The notes below the pieces were generated by a model. It worked only from the letters and a program-made list of their open reading frames with translations, ran no database searches and was not told the origin of the DNA. The position numbers and the translations under genes were made by a program. 64,000 bases of DNA from Rhyacophila brunnea (Eukaryota; Arthropoda; Insecta; Trichoptera; Rhyacophilidae), in the NCBI GenBank assembly GCA_022495005.1, contig JAGYXB010000375.1, positions 806,001 through 870,000 of the forward strand, written 5' to 3'. This document shows, piece after piece, positions 11,130-22,499 of this stretch (its first letter is position 1; each line of letters opens with the position of its first letter).

Positions 11130-11245
11130 TCTTCATAAGTACGTAAGACGCTGGCTTTTCATCCTGAAGTTCCGGGTTCCATCCCGGTAAGGACACAATA
11201 TATTTATGTAATTTTCTTAAAGCCTGAGTGATTGTTTCATTATTT
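11130..11245 (+). mobile_element. Type A SINE, 5'-truncated
   Basis: It begins inside the tRNA-like head (AAGACGCTGGCTTTTCATCC), keeps a weakened B box GGGTTCCATCCCGG and the body words TTAAAGCCTGAGTGATTGTT. Truncation of the head is typical of dead SINE copies. Confidence 0.6.
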
Positions 11246-11284
11246 TTTATATTACTAAATACACTACCTACTCTGTTAAACTAC

Positions 11285-11705
11285 ATTACTGCCATATAAT
11301 GTTTGAGACTTTCGCGGTTATTTTTTATCGTAATAGATTTTTGAGTTTACACCGTGTGTACTTCCTCCTTCTTTCCTCGACGTTTCCGGCTCGTTGCAGT
11401 GGCCATGGATGATGGGTTACGGTTAAAAACGCCATGGCTTCCGGCACTGTCAGCAAAATCCAATATTCGATCCAGTATCTCTGGTCGTGACGATTGACAC
11501 ATTACTCTGAGAAACGTTTGCTCTAATCGGATTCCTTTTGGCATTCCTAGAGCGACGTTTGAATTCATATACCTACATACACTACACTTCATCATAAAAC
11601 AATATCATCTCTTGATAATAGCCTCTGCAACGAGCCCGAAACGTCAAGGAAAGAAGAAGGAAGTACACACGGTGGAAACCCACAAATCTATTATATTACT
11701 GCCAT
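11285..11705. mobile_element. Inverted-repeat element, possibly Penelope-related
   Basis: Arms of about 65 bp (11331-11397 and 11627-11693) are inverted copies: TACTTCCTCCTTCTTTCC against GGAAAGAAGAAGGAAGTA, both leading into CGTTTCCGGCTCGTTGCAG or its complement. An exact 11-bp direct repeat ATTACTGCCAT flanks the whole (11285-11295, 11695-11705). The GAAACGTC word next to CTGCAACGAGC is common in the terminal repeats of Penelope-like elements. A minus-strand open frame of 82 residues inside (11595-11347) is not recognised. Confidence 0.55.
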
Positions 11706-12495
11706 TGGGTATCTAGGCCTGTTGTAGTCTTAAAAAGAATATATTTTACTAATTTATAAAATCTGCCAATCCGAATGTACTTGTATTTCAGATATTATTA
11801 TTTGGTGCACAATATGTGCTTTTCAAAAAAATATTCCAATGTTATTTTCGCTGATTTTTATAGATTTCCTAAAGCATATCATTAATAGTTGTAAGCTCAG
11901 TTGACAGTTGAACAGTCAATAAAAATCTAAACGTTTGAACTAATGATATTTTGTATTACCCAATCTTTTGCCAAGTTTTTAATATCATTCACCTCGTCGA
12001 TCTTTGAACCGAGGACCGCCCGTTTCACGACATGCTATAAATAACTAATAAACGACAATGAACACAATTCAACAGTGGTTTTCGAGCTTTCGCATTTCGC
12101 GGTGCCCTCACAGCGTCAGCGACATCAGAACGTTTAAAGACAAGAGAGATCGTAAATTTTGCCAGGTTAAATTTGAACATTGTAGTTAATCTTCAGTTTC
12201 CGCATTATATAAGCCGACCTTTCTTATTTTAGACTAGGCTATAAATTTAGTGACAAATAAGAATATTACTAAGACTTGTCTATGTTTAAATTGCACTACT
12301 ACGCTTCTTTCCGTGAGCGTATTGTTTCACACAATTTGTTCGGCAGGGCTTTTTATCTGCAGGGCAGGGAAATATTTTCGGTTTCCTAAAAATAGCATGA
12401 CAGGTACCAGTTTGAAAAGCACCGCACAAGATTAAGCTCATTTAGCGAATTTTTATTATAGTCTCCAGCACAACAACATCATCATCAGCCTGAAT
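11706..12495. other. Unassigned DNA
   Basis: No gene or repeat was recognised. Open frames here are short and without motifs. Confidence 0.4.
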
Positions 12496-12690
12496 CTATA
12501 CTCTGCTGTATGAAGGCCTCTCCAAGCTGATTTCACTTCTTCGGTCCTGTGCGTTGCGTCGCCACGTACTTCGGCAGAACTTAATCATTTCATCGATCTA
12601 CCTACCTCTAGGTCTACCTAGCGGACGTTTTTTACCTCTTGGGTACCACTGTATGACTAGACTTGTACAACGATTGTTCTTTCTTCGAGC
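12496..12690 (-). pseudogene. RTE-like LINE, C-terminal fragment
   Basis: The minus frame from 12648 reads WYPRGKKRPLGRPRGR, a stop, then IDEMIKFCRSTWRRNAQDRR and ends at 12496. This is the G-R-P...W...D-(E/D)-(I/L)...W-x-x-x-A-Q-D-R pattern typical of the end of RTE-type polyproteins. One internal stop. Similar fragments are at 51820-52042, 57750-57890 and 60080-60324. Confidence 0.7.
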
Positions 12691-12989
12691 TATGTATGTG
12701 TACATATTTTATTCATAAAAATATTTTTTATATTTTTCTCAAAAACTGTAGGTAAAAATAATCAATTATTGAGGGCGGCCCGACACCATTAATTTCACGA
12801 CAAAGTCGCAACATATTTTTAACACATAAATGCATTCCATCTTACTCCGAGTCAACCGCATGTTGCGGAGATCAAACGCAATTCTAAGATTTCCTCCAGG
12901 GCTCGTGTTATATCCGATTTCGACTCCGTCTATCTATAATGTCCGGGATAAAGACAGAGCAGTTGGCATATTATTATTACTTTATATAT
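12691..12989. other. Unassigned DNA
   Basis: Nothing recognised. Confidence 0.35.
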
Positions 12990-13182
12990 TCTTAAAATAG
13001 GGTCTGCTTAACTCATCCGGTGTACTTCCTTGTAGGTACCTATCTAATTTATCTACTGATCTATCTTTTTTTTATGTAATACTGTTATATTTATATATTT
13101 TTGTTTCTAAATGTCATGTTGTCAACGTCTTAAACTTATAATTTGTAATGTCCACAATATGGGGGGAAAAAAATAAATTGAA
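12990..13182 (+). mobile_element. 3' tail of the CR1/Jockey-like LINE, young-looking copy
   Basis: TAGGGTCTGCTTAACTCATC, then TCCTTGTAGGTACCTATCTA are almost the exact complement of 62050-62102, the tail of the coding copy. It ends in GTAATGTCCACAATATG and an A-rich run. It is 5'-truncated just at the stop codon region. Confidence 0.75.
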
Positions 13183-13990
13183 ATTACCCGAATAAAACAG
13201 TTTTGTCTGAAATTATCAAATTAAAAAAAAACATCCTCCATTGCCAAGTGTGCCACAAAGCACAGGTTGAGAACCTTCGCAATATATTATATAAATAGCC
13301 AACGCATAATGTTATGCGGTGGATATATCACATTTTATTTATATGGGAGAACAATCGCGAATGTCGCAATGTATGAAGTGCAACTTTGGCGATGACTCTT
13401 AGTATGCGATTTCACTTTATTTGGCCAAGTTTGCTGGCAATGAATTGCTATAAGTTTAGCAAACCCAGTGGCGTACTCAATTATTGTTATTTAAGAGCGT
13501 ACTTCAGTGAAACGGCAAATAATTTTCAACAGTAGGCGCGACGAAATTTGGCACTCGTCGCCAATCGGAGACTGAGAGTCGAAGTGTGCGCACGTCGATT
13601 TGTTTTGTCATGGCGTCGGATGAATATATTCTTAAATCGTGTTTAGATGACTAAAAAAATGTACGTATGTACCTACTTGAAAAAGAAAACATGTCAATGA
13701 ATATACTATTATTATTAGTAATATAACAATAAACATAACATTAAATGGACGCATGTTGAATTTTTATAACAAATTATATTTCGCTCGGCACGCGTCATTT
13801 GCACAATCCGCGCATCGCCTAGCCACGATCTTTTTAGACTATGCCTCAACTGAAGTATAGCCTTAATAATTCTGGTTATGTATTGTGTTCCAGAATAATT
13901 GACATATAATAATTGTAGGCAGAAGAACAGTGGACATACTAGTTTTTACTGTCTTCAATAGATGCCTCGAATAGTGCATCCAACGCAGAG
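13183..13990. other. Unassigned DNA
   Basis: No gene is recognised. At 13243-13275, GTGCCACAAAGCACAGGTTGAGAACC-like sequence resembles the end of a hAT MITE, but no partner end was found. Confidence 0.35.
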
Positions 13991-14345
13991 TCCAACCACA
14001 GCATACATAACCAATGGGATAGGTCCATAGACTCTATAACACAAACACGGACCCTTCAAAGCAAACGCCCCGCACCACAATCGGTCTTAATCGAGCGTAT
14101 AACGAGGCCCTACGTTTGGTTGTGAAGCATCAGCAGTCGTTTACGCCTAGGGATATCTCAGAAGCAGATACCCAAAACTGAGGTTGCCACGCTCGCAAGT
14201 CAGCTTTGACTGAGTATAATGAAATACGTAATATAGACTCCACACGGCAGATTAATAGGATAGAAATTCCAGAAGTCATAGACCAAGACTTAGTGGAAAT
14301 TTTGGTTTATGATTTAATGAAGCGTAGGCAATTATTTACACGTAA
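13990..14345. repeat. Mixed LINE-tail and unknown repeat sequence
   Basis: GCCCCGCACCACAATCGG and CTTAATCGAG near 14070-14100 are the complement of the R1-like 3' UTR at 655-690. From 14126, GAAGCATCAGCAG...GCAGATACCCAAAACTGAGG matches the two flanks of the MITE at 44433-44704 but without that MITE, so it marks an older repeat present twice. Confidence 0.5.
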
Positions 14346-14540
14346 AAAATAAGAAGGTATAATACTTAACTGTGGAGAAATACATGTGTTAAAGAATATG
14401 TTATTTTCAACTGTCAATAATTCTTGGTTGAAACATTGTATTGATTGAAATAAAAGAAGATATTATTATGTACCACTAATTCCACTTTTTTCCACGGATT
14501 TCGTGCACTTCAAAGGGACATTGTCAACTGATAAAGACTA
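14346..14540 (-). repeat. Possible Penelope-like terminal sequence
   Basis: The complement of 14480-14530 reads CAGTTGACAATGTCCCTTTG, then GCACGAAATCCGTGG, parallel to GTTGAAAATGTCCCTCTTGA and GACGAAACCGGTCC at 38050-38085 and to the stretch at 44874-44965. The TTCCACTTTT word next to it is also shared. The assignment to Penelope-like elements is tentative. Confidence 0.4.
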
Positions 14541-15387
14541 CAGATTTATAATATTCGTATTTTGGTACTAATGCTGTATAACATGAATATAAATATTTTA
14601 ACAATGGATATTTACAAGTGATTCAATAAATGACTAGGAATTTGGCAATTGACAGGCATTAACAACAAAAACCCTTTGGTTTAAACAGATTTTAGAGTGG
14701 CCGCCACGTTACCTTGCCATTTGAAATAGATTTTTTTTAATTAAAACGTGAGTAAACCAATCAAGTGCTTGGAATTTACTAATACAATTATACGGCGTAC
14801 GTGAGTACACCAATCAAGTGCCTGGCTTTTAATAATACAATACAATACAAAACCAACCAAATATACAAATACTTGTGACTGTGTGTAGGCAGCCAGGCAG
14901 GTAGGTGCCACATAGGCAGGTGCTTCGCTAGTCCTGAGCTAGATGCTATGCTTGTCTACTAAAAACAATACAGCCACATTGCAGGCTACGTGCTTAGGTA
15001 AAAATTCATTTGACATTTGGGAGCGCCCAAGTCAACAACGATATTATGTCAATCTCAAAACTAACCAGAAAGCTACTTCTCATAGAGAATTTATGTTTAA
15101 AATTTCGAAAGTCTCAAATTCTAACTTGTTGGATGTATAATGTTAATTTATTTATCCCATGCGTCATTATTCATAACCTCAAAATATACGGTGTTTGACG
15201 TTATTGTCATACTGAAGAAACATCCGCCATCTTGCAAAATTCATAGACAATGGAAAAATCACTAGGTGACAATAAAAATAACCAACACGTTTGTTGGCCG
15301 GGAGACTCACGAGGTGATTCATAATCACGTAGCGAGGCGCGAAGCGTGCAGTGTGGTCATTGCGATAGAATAATGTGCGTTCGTTCA
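14541..15387. other. Unassigned DNA with a local duplication
   Basis: Bases 14746-14787 and 14801-14842 are an imperfect direct duplication (CCAATCAAGTGCTTGG and CCAATCAAGTGCCTGG, each followed by AATACAAT). No gene was recognised. Confidence 0.45.
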
Positions 15388-15668
15388 CTAGGATATCGTT
15401 ACCTTACTTTGAAAAGGTTCTAACTGACATTTTGGCCTAAAATTACTTTTTGGTGTGAAAAGGTTCCATTAGCCATATACTATCATAATATACATTCATT
15501 TCAGAGTCATCTATTGTCAAATATGGGAATTAGCAGTATGCCGGAGTTCTATCTACATGTCTTTTTATATTCAAAATATGACCATTCCAAATTTCAAACG
15601 CTCATAGCTCAAAACATGGTCAAGTGCAATTAGAACCTTTTCAAAGTAAGCTAACGATATGTCACCTA
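15388..15668. mobile_element. Inverted-repeat element (MITE-like)
   Basis: CTAGGATATCGTTACCTTAC, then TTTGAAAAGGTTCTAA at 15389-15424 is mirrored by TTAGAACCTTTTCAAAGTAA, GCTAACGATATG, CACCTAG at 15628-15667. The arms are about 37 bp with a few changes and the centre has no coding frame. Confidence 0.6.
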
Positions 15669-16755
15669 GCACGTAGCCACCAAGCAAGGCTATGTGGCCG
15701 AAGTCTAAAGCTTTTCACGGAAATGGGCATTCAAAATTGGTAATATTAATTTGAAGACACTTATGGCAATCATAAACTGGCTTCAAAGCCTTGGACCATG
15801 GCGTCTGGTTTTCGCATTTCTATCTTATTAATCCGTTATGTGATGTGGACACATTTTTCAGTGACTCCCCTCAGAGAAAAACTCACGAACCCCACTGGCG
15901 ATAGTTCCTTAATAAAATAAGTCACGCACCAATCGCACGCCGCGCATACTCAAACCGACAGCTAACAAAGGTTGAAGGTTTTTTTCGTGGACATCTTCAA
16001 TTAATTCAAATTTATTATAAGATATTCGTGCGAATGAAACATAAGGAGATGTGCGTACTTTGTAGAAACAATCCATAAACGTCCGGGGAGATTGATAGGA
16101 GAAATCAAATCGACTATATATATTATCATTACACCACGAGTGGCGTAACTTTCAGTGAGGCTATTGGAAGAAATACATGCCTGCTCTGCTAGTGAGGCTC
16201 CTTCAAACTCACGACTCACGATCAATGGCTTTACCTCTTACATTTACATTTACTCCTAGATTGTTAAATTTATTACAGATGACAGATGCGGACATTCGAG
16301 ACCTTCCGGGGACCATGGCAAACGAGGCCGGAAGAGATGCACTTTTTTAATTTCTGTCTTGATGTAATAAAAAGAATCAAAATAATAAATGGTGGTTCAG
16401 CTCCATTGACTGCAGTCATATAAGATAGGATAAGTATATTGCTCAGAATATCAGAGACATTTCTTTTACCAGGGGAAAAACTCGGCTACAAATCGCAGTC
16501 CTCAGTTCCCAATGCGCTACAAAGAGTTTTTCAGAGTTTTTGCAAGGCGGTTTCATAGGCCCTGGCCGAATTCAAATTAGCAATACCCATTGCGGGTAGA
16601 AAAATAGTTTTCAATAAGGCATATTCTCTCAGCCGGTACAATTTTCATTTGACTAGCATCAAGTAGAGTAGTTTGCGTTTCAAAGTCTTTAAAGAAACCT
16701 CGCATTTACTATCGAGGTATCCATAAAGGTATCTAGGGAAAAAAATGGCTTTGCC
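15669..16755. other. Unassigned DNA
   Basis: No gene or repeat was recognised. Confidence 0.4.
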
Positions 16756-17491
16756 TGAGTCGGCGAATTCGTATACATGTACCTAACCGATTTTTTTTTT
16801 TAAACGGTACATGTTCAAACACGCGCGTTAACATCATTTTGCTCCCTACTTCAATTATAGTTTGTCAATTTATGGCTACGGCCATATGTTGTTGCTTAAC
16901 CACTGGGGAATGCCAAAAGAAATGGCGTATTTCAAAAAAACATTACATTATTCTTAGGTCAATAATTATTATAAAGTAATCATTATTCGTAGGATGTTTA
17001 TCACACTTGAATGGTCAAAGACATAGCTAATAATTAGTATCTTTAGAATTATCTTCAAATGAGTTAATCTTGCCCATTTTTTGAATAATAAAATGCCTAA
17101 TTCTTGTCAAATTTGGGATCACAGAGATTATCAATATAATTTTTTATCGTAAATATTTCACTATAATAATGTCGACATAAACTATACTTATGGTTTTGTA
17201 AATGCGTTTAAAAATTAATAAACGTAAAAAATCTTAACACCACTGCACATGTATGTACTGAAAAATGACTATATTCTAAAATATTAGAGCGAGAGGTTTA
17301 AAAGAATACCATTTTATGTAATAAAAATACTTTATGCAGTCATCAAATGTTCAAAATAAAAATAAAGGATAATGAGGCTTCAAAAATATATAAAAAGATT
17401 ATCTACAACGTTTAAGGAATGTCCAGGATCATGCTTTGAAAAATGCAATAAAAGCTCCATTTTGACCTACGCTGAGCATGTCCCCCCTTAA
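16756..17491 (-). repeat. TTAA-flanked dispersed repeat, copy 2
   Basis: This is the inverse of copy 1 without the Helitron. It starts at the hairpin ACATGTACC...GGTACATGT (16776-16811), passes GCGTTAACATCATTTTGCTC and ends GCTGAGCATGTCCCCCC next to TTAA (17488-17491). At the Helitron site it reads AAAAAGATTATC (complement GATAATCTTTTT), an unoccupied site. Confidence 0.75.
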
Positions 17492-17514
17492 GTATGTTTT
17501 GATTTAATTTGTTT

Positions 17515-17640
17515 TTCTGTTATTATTATTATTATATTCTATATTATAATATTTGTTATAATGTAAATCTCATGTTGTGTACGTCTTGAATTTATATTTG
17601 TTATGTCCACAATGTTTTGTATTCTTAAATAAATAAATAA
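17515..17640 (+). mobile_element. 3' tail of the CR1/Jockey-like LINE
   Basis: TCATGTTGTGTACGTCTTGA, then TTTGTTATGTCCACAATG and a terminal AATAAATAAATAA. It has lost all coding sequence. Confidence 0.65.
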
Positions 17641-17649
17641 GACCTCAAG

Positions 17650-18419
17650 AGGTTGGACGGTCTTTAATATACGGCCATATAATTCCGATACATTTCACGG
17701 TGAAGTGTGATACGGCGAACTGCATACGTACAAATTTCCAGACACGCTTATATTACTATCTGCCAGCATGTCATATATATGCACACATGTATTAGATCCT
17801 AACCTAGCCTAATCTAACCTAAAAAAATCGGTGTGTATACTTATGTACGCGCGTTAGAAGTTATACTTCTTTGGCGTAATAAAACGAAATAAGCCGTTAC
17901 CTGAGTCTATTAATATTACAGTGGATTAAGTTGATGAAAACGTACGCGATTCACCCGTGTCTCATATAGTAGGCACCTACATGATAATTGTAATTTAATT
18001 ATTGTATTGGACCAAAACTCGTCTTTGCCATACAGCGGTTATAATCGATTCGAAGTGCCCATGATGAATTAATAAAAAATAAAATTTTAATATATTTTTT
18101 GAATTATTTACCAACTCAACATTCACAAAATTTATTTATTTATTTATTGATATATAATTTTACTCGTAAATAATACTTAACGATAACTTAAATAATACTA
18201 CGAAAAATAAATATACACTCCAATATAAATAAAGTTTAATGAATATAAATTAACAGGCGCGCGCAACTTCGTCACAAGCCAAAAATACACTCTGATCTGT
18301 TTTCCCAAAAAAGTATAACTTCAAAAATAAATCAGTATATCGGCTATTTTCAAAATGTGTTAGTTGCTGGCTTCCTGTGAAGTGTAAACCGACAAGAACA
18401 CGGTCTTTAACTTGTAAGT
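17650..18419. repeat. Dispersed-repeat mosaic
   Basis: 17658-17725 matches the GGTCTTTAATATACGG repeat at 1305. 17805-17825 has CCTAACCTAGCCTAATC, a CCTAA-type motif. 17836-17885 (GTACGCGCGTTAGAAG, TATACTTCTTTGGCGTAA) is found in inverse at 42330-42375. 18325-18405 carries the AGTATATCGGCTATTTTCAA to CCGACAAGAAC block. No gene is seen. Confidence 0.5.
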
Positions 18420-19039
18420 GCCCATGTGAGAGAGGACCACAAACATGTAATTAGTAGGTATTAAAAAAGCTGATACAAAACTGCCGAACAATCTAAGTAA
18501 AGGGATCTTCACGTTAACACTTTCGCAATATTATGAAGTCCTTTGGATGAAAAATTAATAATTAGTGGACATATAAATTTAATCTTCAAGATTTGACATT
18601 TCCTGTTTGCAGTCATATAAGATTCGGTACGACAATTCGGTCATGGCATATAACACAACGGTCGAATCTAATAAATCGCCTGAAAAAAGATATCACGAAA
18701 CGTCTATTTGCGATCGGTGGTTGCAGAAATACCGTGAGACCGCAGAGAAAGATTTATAAACAAAACTGTCGTGAATAACTACAGCGGCTTGCAAAAAGCA
18801 AAGGTGAAATATGTTTTGCAAAAAAAAAATGTATACCGTGTTGCAAAAAAATAGTACCACTGTTGTCTATTGCGGATTTCAAACTTTTTCATTGTAAGAC
18901 ACTTTTTGCTTTTGATAATAATCCTGGTTTATGGGGCACCTGAGCTTAGAGCTCTTATCCCCTTCATCTGTGGTGTTTTACCTATAGTATAGGTTGCTTG
19001 AATTTACTTTTGTGAGTTTGTAACAAGTGTATCTACTAT
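18420..19039. other. Unassigned DNA
   Basis: No recognised gene; a 61-residue open frame at 18593-18778 has no motif. Confidence 0.35.
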
Positions 19040-19326
19040 GTGTGTGATTTTAATCCGGCTCTTGATGAGGGCCGGGGGTGGTCATTGCCTCGAAGAATTA
19101 TTTTGTGGGGAAGATAATGTCATCAGTCTCGAGCCACCCTCGCGATCTGCGCGAGCACGCATCCCGTCCTATCGTCCTCTCGCAGATGCCATTCGGTTTT
19201 CTTCTGGTTCCATTGGTTATTGTAAGACACTCGTACGGCCAGATGCTTATAGCCAGAGCGTGGGAGGGACAGGAGCACGGAGCAGTGGAGCGATGTATCT
19301 ATAAGAGTGGAGCAATACGGTTTTAG
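19040..19326. other. Local GC-rich island, unrecognised
   Basis: Markedly richer in G and C than its surroundings. Two overlapping plus-strand open frames of 82-88 residues cross it (19038-19304, 19078-19326). They lack any motif I recognise. It could be a transposon fragment, a conserved exon or a regulatory island; the sequence alone does not decide. Confidence 0.3.
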
Positions 19327-20356
19327 CCGGTTTTAGAAGACCGAAAACACAATTTTTTTTATTATTATCATTCAATCTTCAACCTAAAATTCAATGAACA
19401 TCATATTATATTTGACACGAATACGAACTTGAGCGGCACGCCGAGTCGTACCCAGTATGCCCACTACCCAAGCGAGTGTCGACAGGATATTGTCAATACT
19501 CAAATTTATTGTAAGTGAGAAGAGGCAGATAATGAAAGACAATTTGCTGTCGGAAATCAGAATTAATAATGAACATGACAAATAATAAAGAAGTTTCAAT
19601 CCGTCGAGCGTGCGAATCAATGAATCACAACACTACATGACCTGGTACTCCGATATGGATCTGGTTAATACCTTGGTTCAACATCAGAAATGATGGTCCG
19701 ATATTATACTTACGAATTCTTGGTCAATTTTGTCGTGATTAAATTGGTAATGCACATTGGTCGTAATTTGACGGAAGCGGGTGCAAATCTAAAAATACAT
19801 TTAATTGTTCTGTATGTTTCTGATGTGTCCGAATTATGAATGCTATAAATTGTTAACTGTGTCAAATGTCTCATGATTAGCTTAATTTTAAGCATATCCT
19901 ACGGCGACTCAAGACTACGATGCGCACACTTTGAAAATCTCTGGACTCGGGTTTTATCGGTCACGATTTATGGGCGATCTGTAATATAATATGACCAATA
20001 TTCTTCATTATTTATCGGAACAAAGAAGTTAATAAATAAAATGTAACCAACTATGTCAACATCATCGCTATAAATAATGTGGTTCCTTACACATTGGTTT
20101 ATTTCAAATTTAAACATTCCATGGTTACATTAAACTTATATGAAAACATTTTTAGTATTATTCTTGCTTTTGTGTGGCCAGTCGCTACATCGCAAAGCTG
20201 CGATGCTGTTAGGAATCGTTAGAGCTTTTTAAAATAGTATTTGGTCGTTAGAGTATGTTGATAGATGTTAAATGTTTTAGTTAGAGTGTGAAAATCATAT
20301 GTGATTTTGACAAGGCCGCCATTTTGACAGTTTTAAATATTTTTTAGATGATTTTT
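19327..20356. other. Unassigned DNA downstream (minus strand) of the candidate exon
   Basis: Later exons of the minus-strand candidate at 20357-20701 would fall here. One good 5' splice donor, GTAAGT, occurs on the minus strand at about 19714-19709 after an open frame (19895-19710). No protein motif supports it, so no exon is called. Confidence 0.3.
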
Positions 20357-20701
20357 TTATAAACATACCACATCAGAGTGAAGTTCGATAGTTTTAACAG
20401 AACATACGACGTAGGCAGAGCGACGCCGAGCGAGAGAAAACGATGCAATTGGTTTCACGTAAGAGCAGTCGGAAATAGTAACGGTAATAATAATTAAATT
20501 TAACATATCATTATGTAATTCGTGTGCAGTATAAAAAATAGCTATCTTCGCAATTTCAAGGTTAAATTGTTTCACTATTGCGTCTAGGCATATTTCCCAC
20601 CTTTCAAACGATATGTCGTTTACTGCTATGGTCGAAGTATAAGCGGTGCATTGTACATAAATAAGCACAAACGCGATAGAAATGCGAAAGCCAGCCGCCA
20701 T
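20357..20701 (-). CDS. Candidate first exon of a secreted or membrane host protein
   Basis: The minus-strand frame starts ATGGCGGCTGGC at 20701. Residues 1-20 look like a signal peptide (MAAGFRISIAFVLIYVQCTA) with a hydrophobic core at 7-16 and a small residue at the expected cut. The next part, CLDAIVKQFNLEIAKIAIFY, is well-formed protein-like sequence. Possible splice donors (GTATGT at about 20407, GTGAAA near 20457) fall before the stop, so the last residues may be intronic. It vaguely resembles the start of insect ionotropic receptors, but I cannot support that assignment. A chance frame remains possible. Confidence 0.35.
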   Translation of the reverse strand: MAAGFRISIAFVLIYVQCTAYTSTIAVNDISFERWEICLDAIVKQFNLEIAKIAIFYTAHELHNDMLNLIIITVTISDCSYVKPIASFSLARRRSAYVVCSVKTIELHSDVVCL

Positions 20702-20796
20702 AGATCAAAACTTTTAAGTCAGTTTTGGTTATTATCTTGAAATATTACCAATATTGAATACGCGTTATGTTTTTTTTTCACGTGACACAGTTTAAG

Positions 20797-21123
20797 CTGG
20801 CTCTCACATCAAAACTCGTCTCGCCTAAAACGTGTCGAATACGTCGATATGACGTCATCGTTATTCACAAAACACGTGTTACCAAATGGAGCTCCGCAGA
20901 TTGGTCGAATGCGACTGTTTCGTTTGAAAAAAAACATCTGCTGTTGCAATCGACAAGTTGCATCTTTTTCGGACTCCCGAGTCGAAGAGTCAAAGTCGCA
21001 AACAAACACCTACGAATTGGTCATTCCTATACCGGCTCGCCAATCGCCTACGACTACGCGCGACAGTCGCAAGGTTTGTGTAATAGCTGTGCGGCACACG
21101 GGCGAGTTTAGATGTGAGAGCCG
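20797..21123. mobile_element. MITE with GGCTCTCACATC termini
   Basis: The left end GGCTCTCACATCAAAACTCG and right end CGAGTTTAGATGTGAGAGCC are inverted with one change. The 325-bp interior is GC-rich compared with its flanks. Overlapping open frames of 114-119 residues here are best explained as chance frames in a MITE. No clear target duplication was found. Confidence 0.7.
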
Positions 21124-21764
21124 ACTATTGTTCATATTACATTATGATATGATACAAACATTGAATACAACATTTTATTTAACACGTGTTTTTCACGTTC
21201 GAGAATAAAATTGTACTTTCTTACTGCCACATCCAGAAGGTAACACAATTCCTTTATTTTCGTGGTCCCTGGTTAAGTGAGTAGCTAACATTAATTATAA
21301 TTTAAAAAATCTGGTAAGAACCGTCTTCGGGCGGCGTCCAATATCCACATCAGATTGTAAAGCCAACGAGTCTTTTAACGTTTTTTATCAGTGTCAACTA
21401 CATATAATAATAATAGGCTGTTTAGCGGCGCAATTTTTTTAAGTGCCCATTAATTCGTACATTATCATTGCATGAGACAAAATATGTCATAGCTGCATTA
21501 AGAGTCAGTAATCACTGCCAATTAAAAATAATTGCACGTGCATAATAATCACAGGTGAAGGCTCAATCAGCGGCTGATTTCGAGGTAACCTTCGCGGAAA
21601 GACGTCATGCGACGCGACATGTGTCTGGTCGGTCGAGCGCGACTGATGTGGCAAACCAGCGTGCGTTAGATAAGACAATTGTAAGCATTGTTACAATAAT
21701 GTAACTAAAATGAATTACGCGATAAATAGACAGACAATCAAAGTACCTACATGATTTGCGATAA
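21124..21764. other. Unassigned DNA
   Basis: No recognised gene or repeat. Confidence 0.35.
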
Positions 21765-22355
21765 CCAGGGAACTGAAATACAACACGTTGATCGCCATGG
21801 GGGTCACCGGTGACCGGCATTGGATTACGTTCAGGGGGCCATGGGGGTCACCGGTGACCGGCAAAGAAGACCTGCCTTAGAGTTGTTCTACAGCGCCGGC
21901 GGGCACGCTCGCAGTGCATTTTTCGATACGCGGTGACCGGCATGGCCCTTCTGTATATTACTGCCACTTGGCCTGAAAATATGTCTTCCCAGTCACAAAA
22001 TATAGGCTCACTAATGTAAAGAATGTACATAATGAAAAAAAAAGTTTTCCTTTTAAATTGTAAATGTGTTTTGTACTGTAAATAATAAAAAAATAGAATA
22101 ACAAAAATGATTATAAGGTATGTATACGTATATTTCCAGTTCATGTGTATCCAGGTATTATACTACCCAATTTGAAAACTTTTATTCCGTATTTGTGCCT
22201 TTTCTGTTTATTATACTATCTAAATCTAAATATAATTCGACCGCGAAATGGCACCATGCTCTCGTCAACACATATGGACAGGTGACCGGCGAAATGGCCG
22301 GCACGGCGCAATAGAATAAATTAATTTGTTGGCGCCGCGACGGACACATGTGGCC
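21765..22355. repeat. Block of GGTGACCGGC motifs with a 25-bp direct duplication
   Basis: A 25-bp unit containing the palindrome GGTCACCGGTGACC occurs exactly twice (21795-21819, 21839-21863). GGTGACCGGC recurs at 21932 and 22281, and TGGCCGGCAC at 22294 and 22350. The block opens with GGGAACTGAAATACAACACG, which also begins the repeat at 22650. No coding frame explains the motif. Confidence 0.55.
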
Positions 22356-22499
22356 GGCACATCATAAAAACCAATATTTACGTAGAAAAATCATCAAAAT
22401 GAAAAAAAACATTATATTCTTTCATAACCTATCAAATAATACCTTAAAAACAAATAATCATGTTTTAACTATTTTATGTAAAACTAGTTGGCGATCAAT

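Noticed and set aside
20767..21208. Overlapping plus-strand open frames as a gene
   Set aside because: They lie within a MITE with clear inverted ends, and neither shows a motif.
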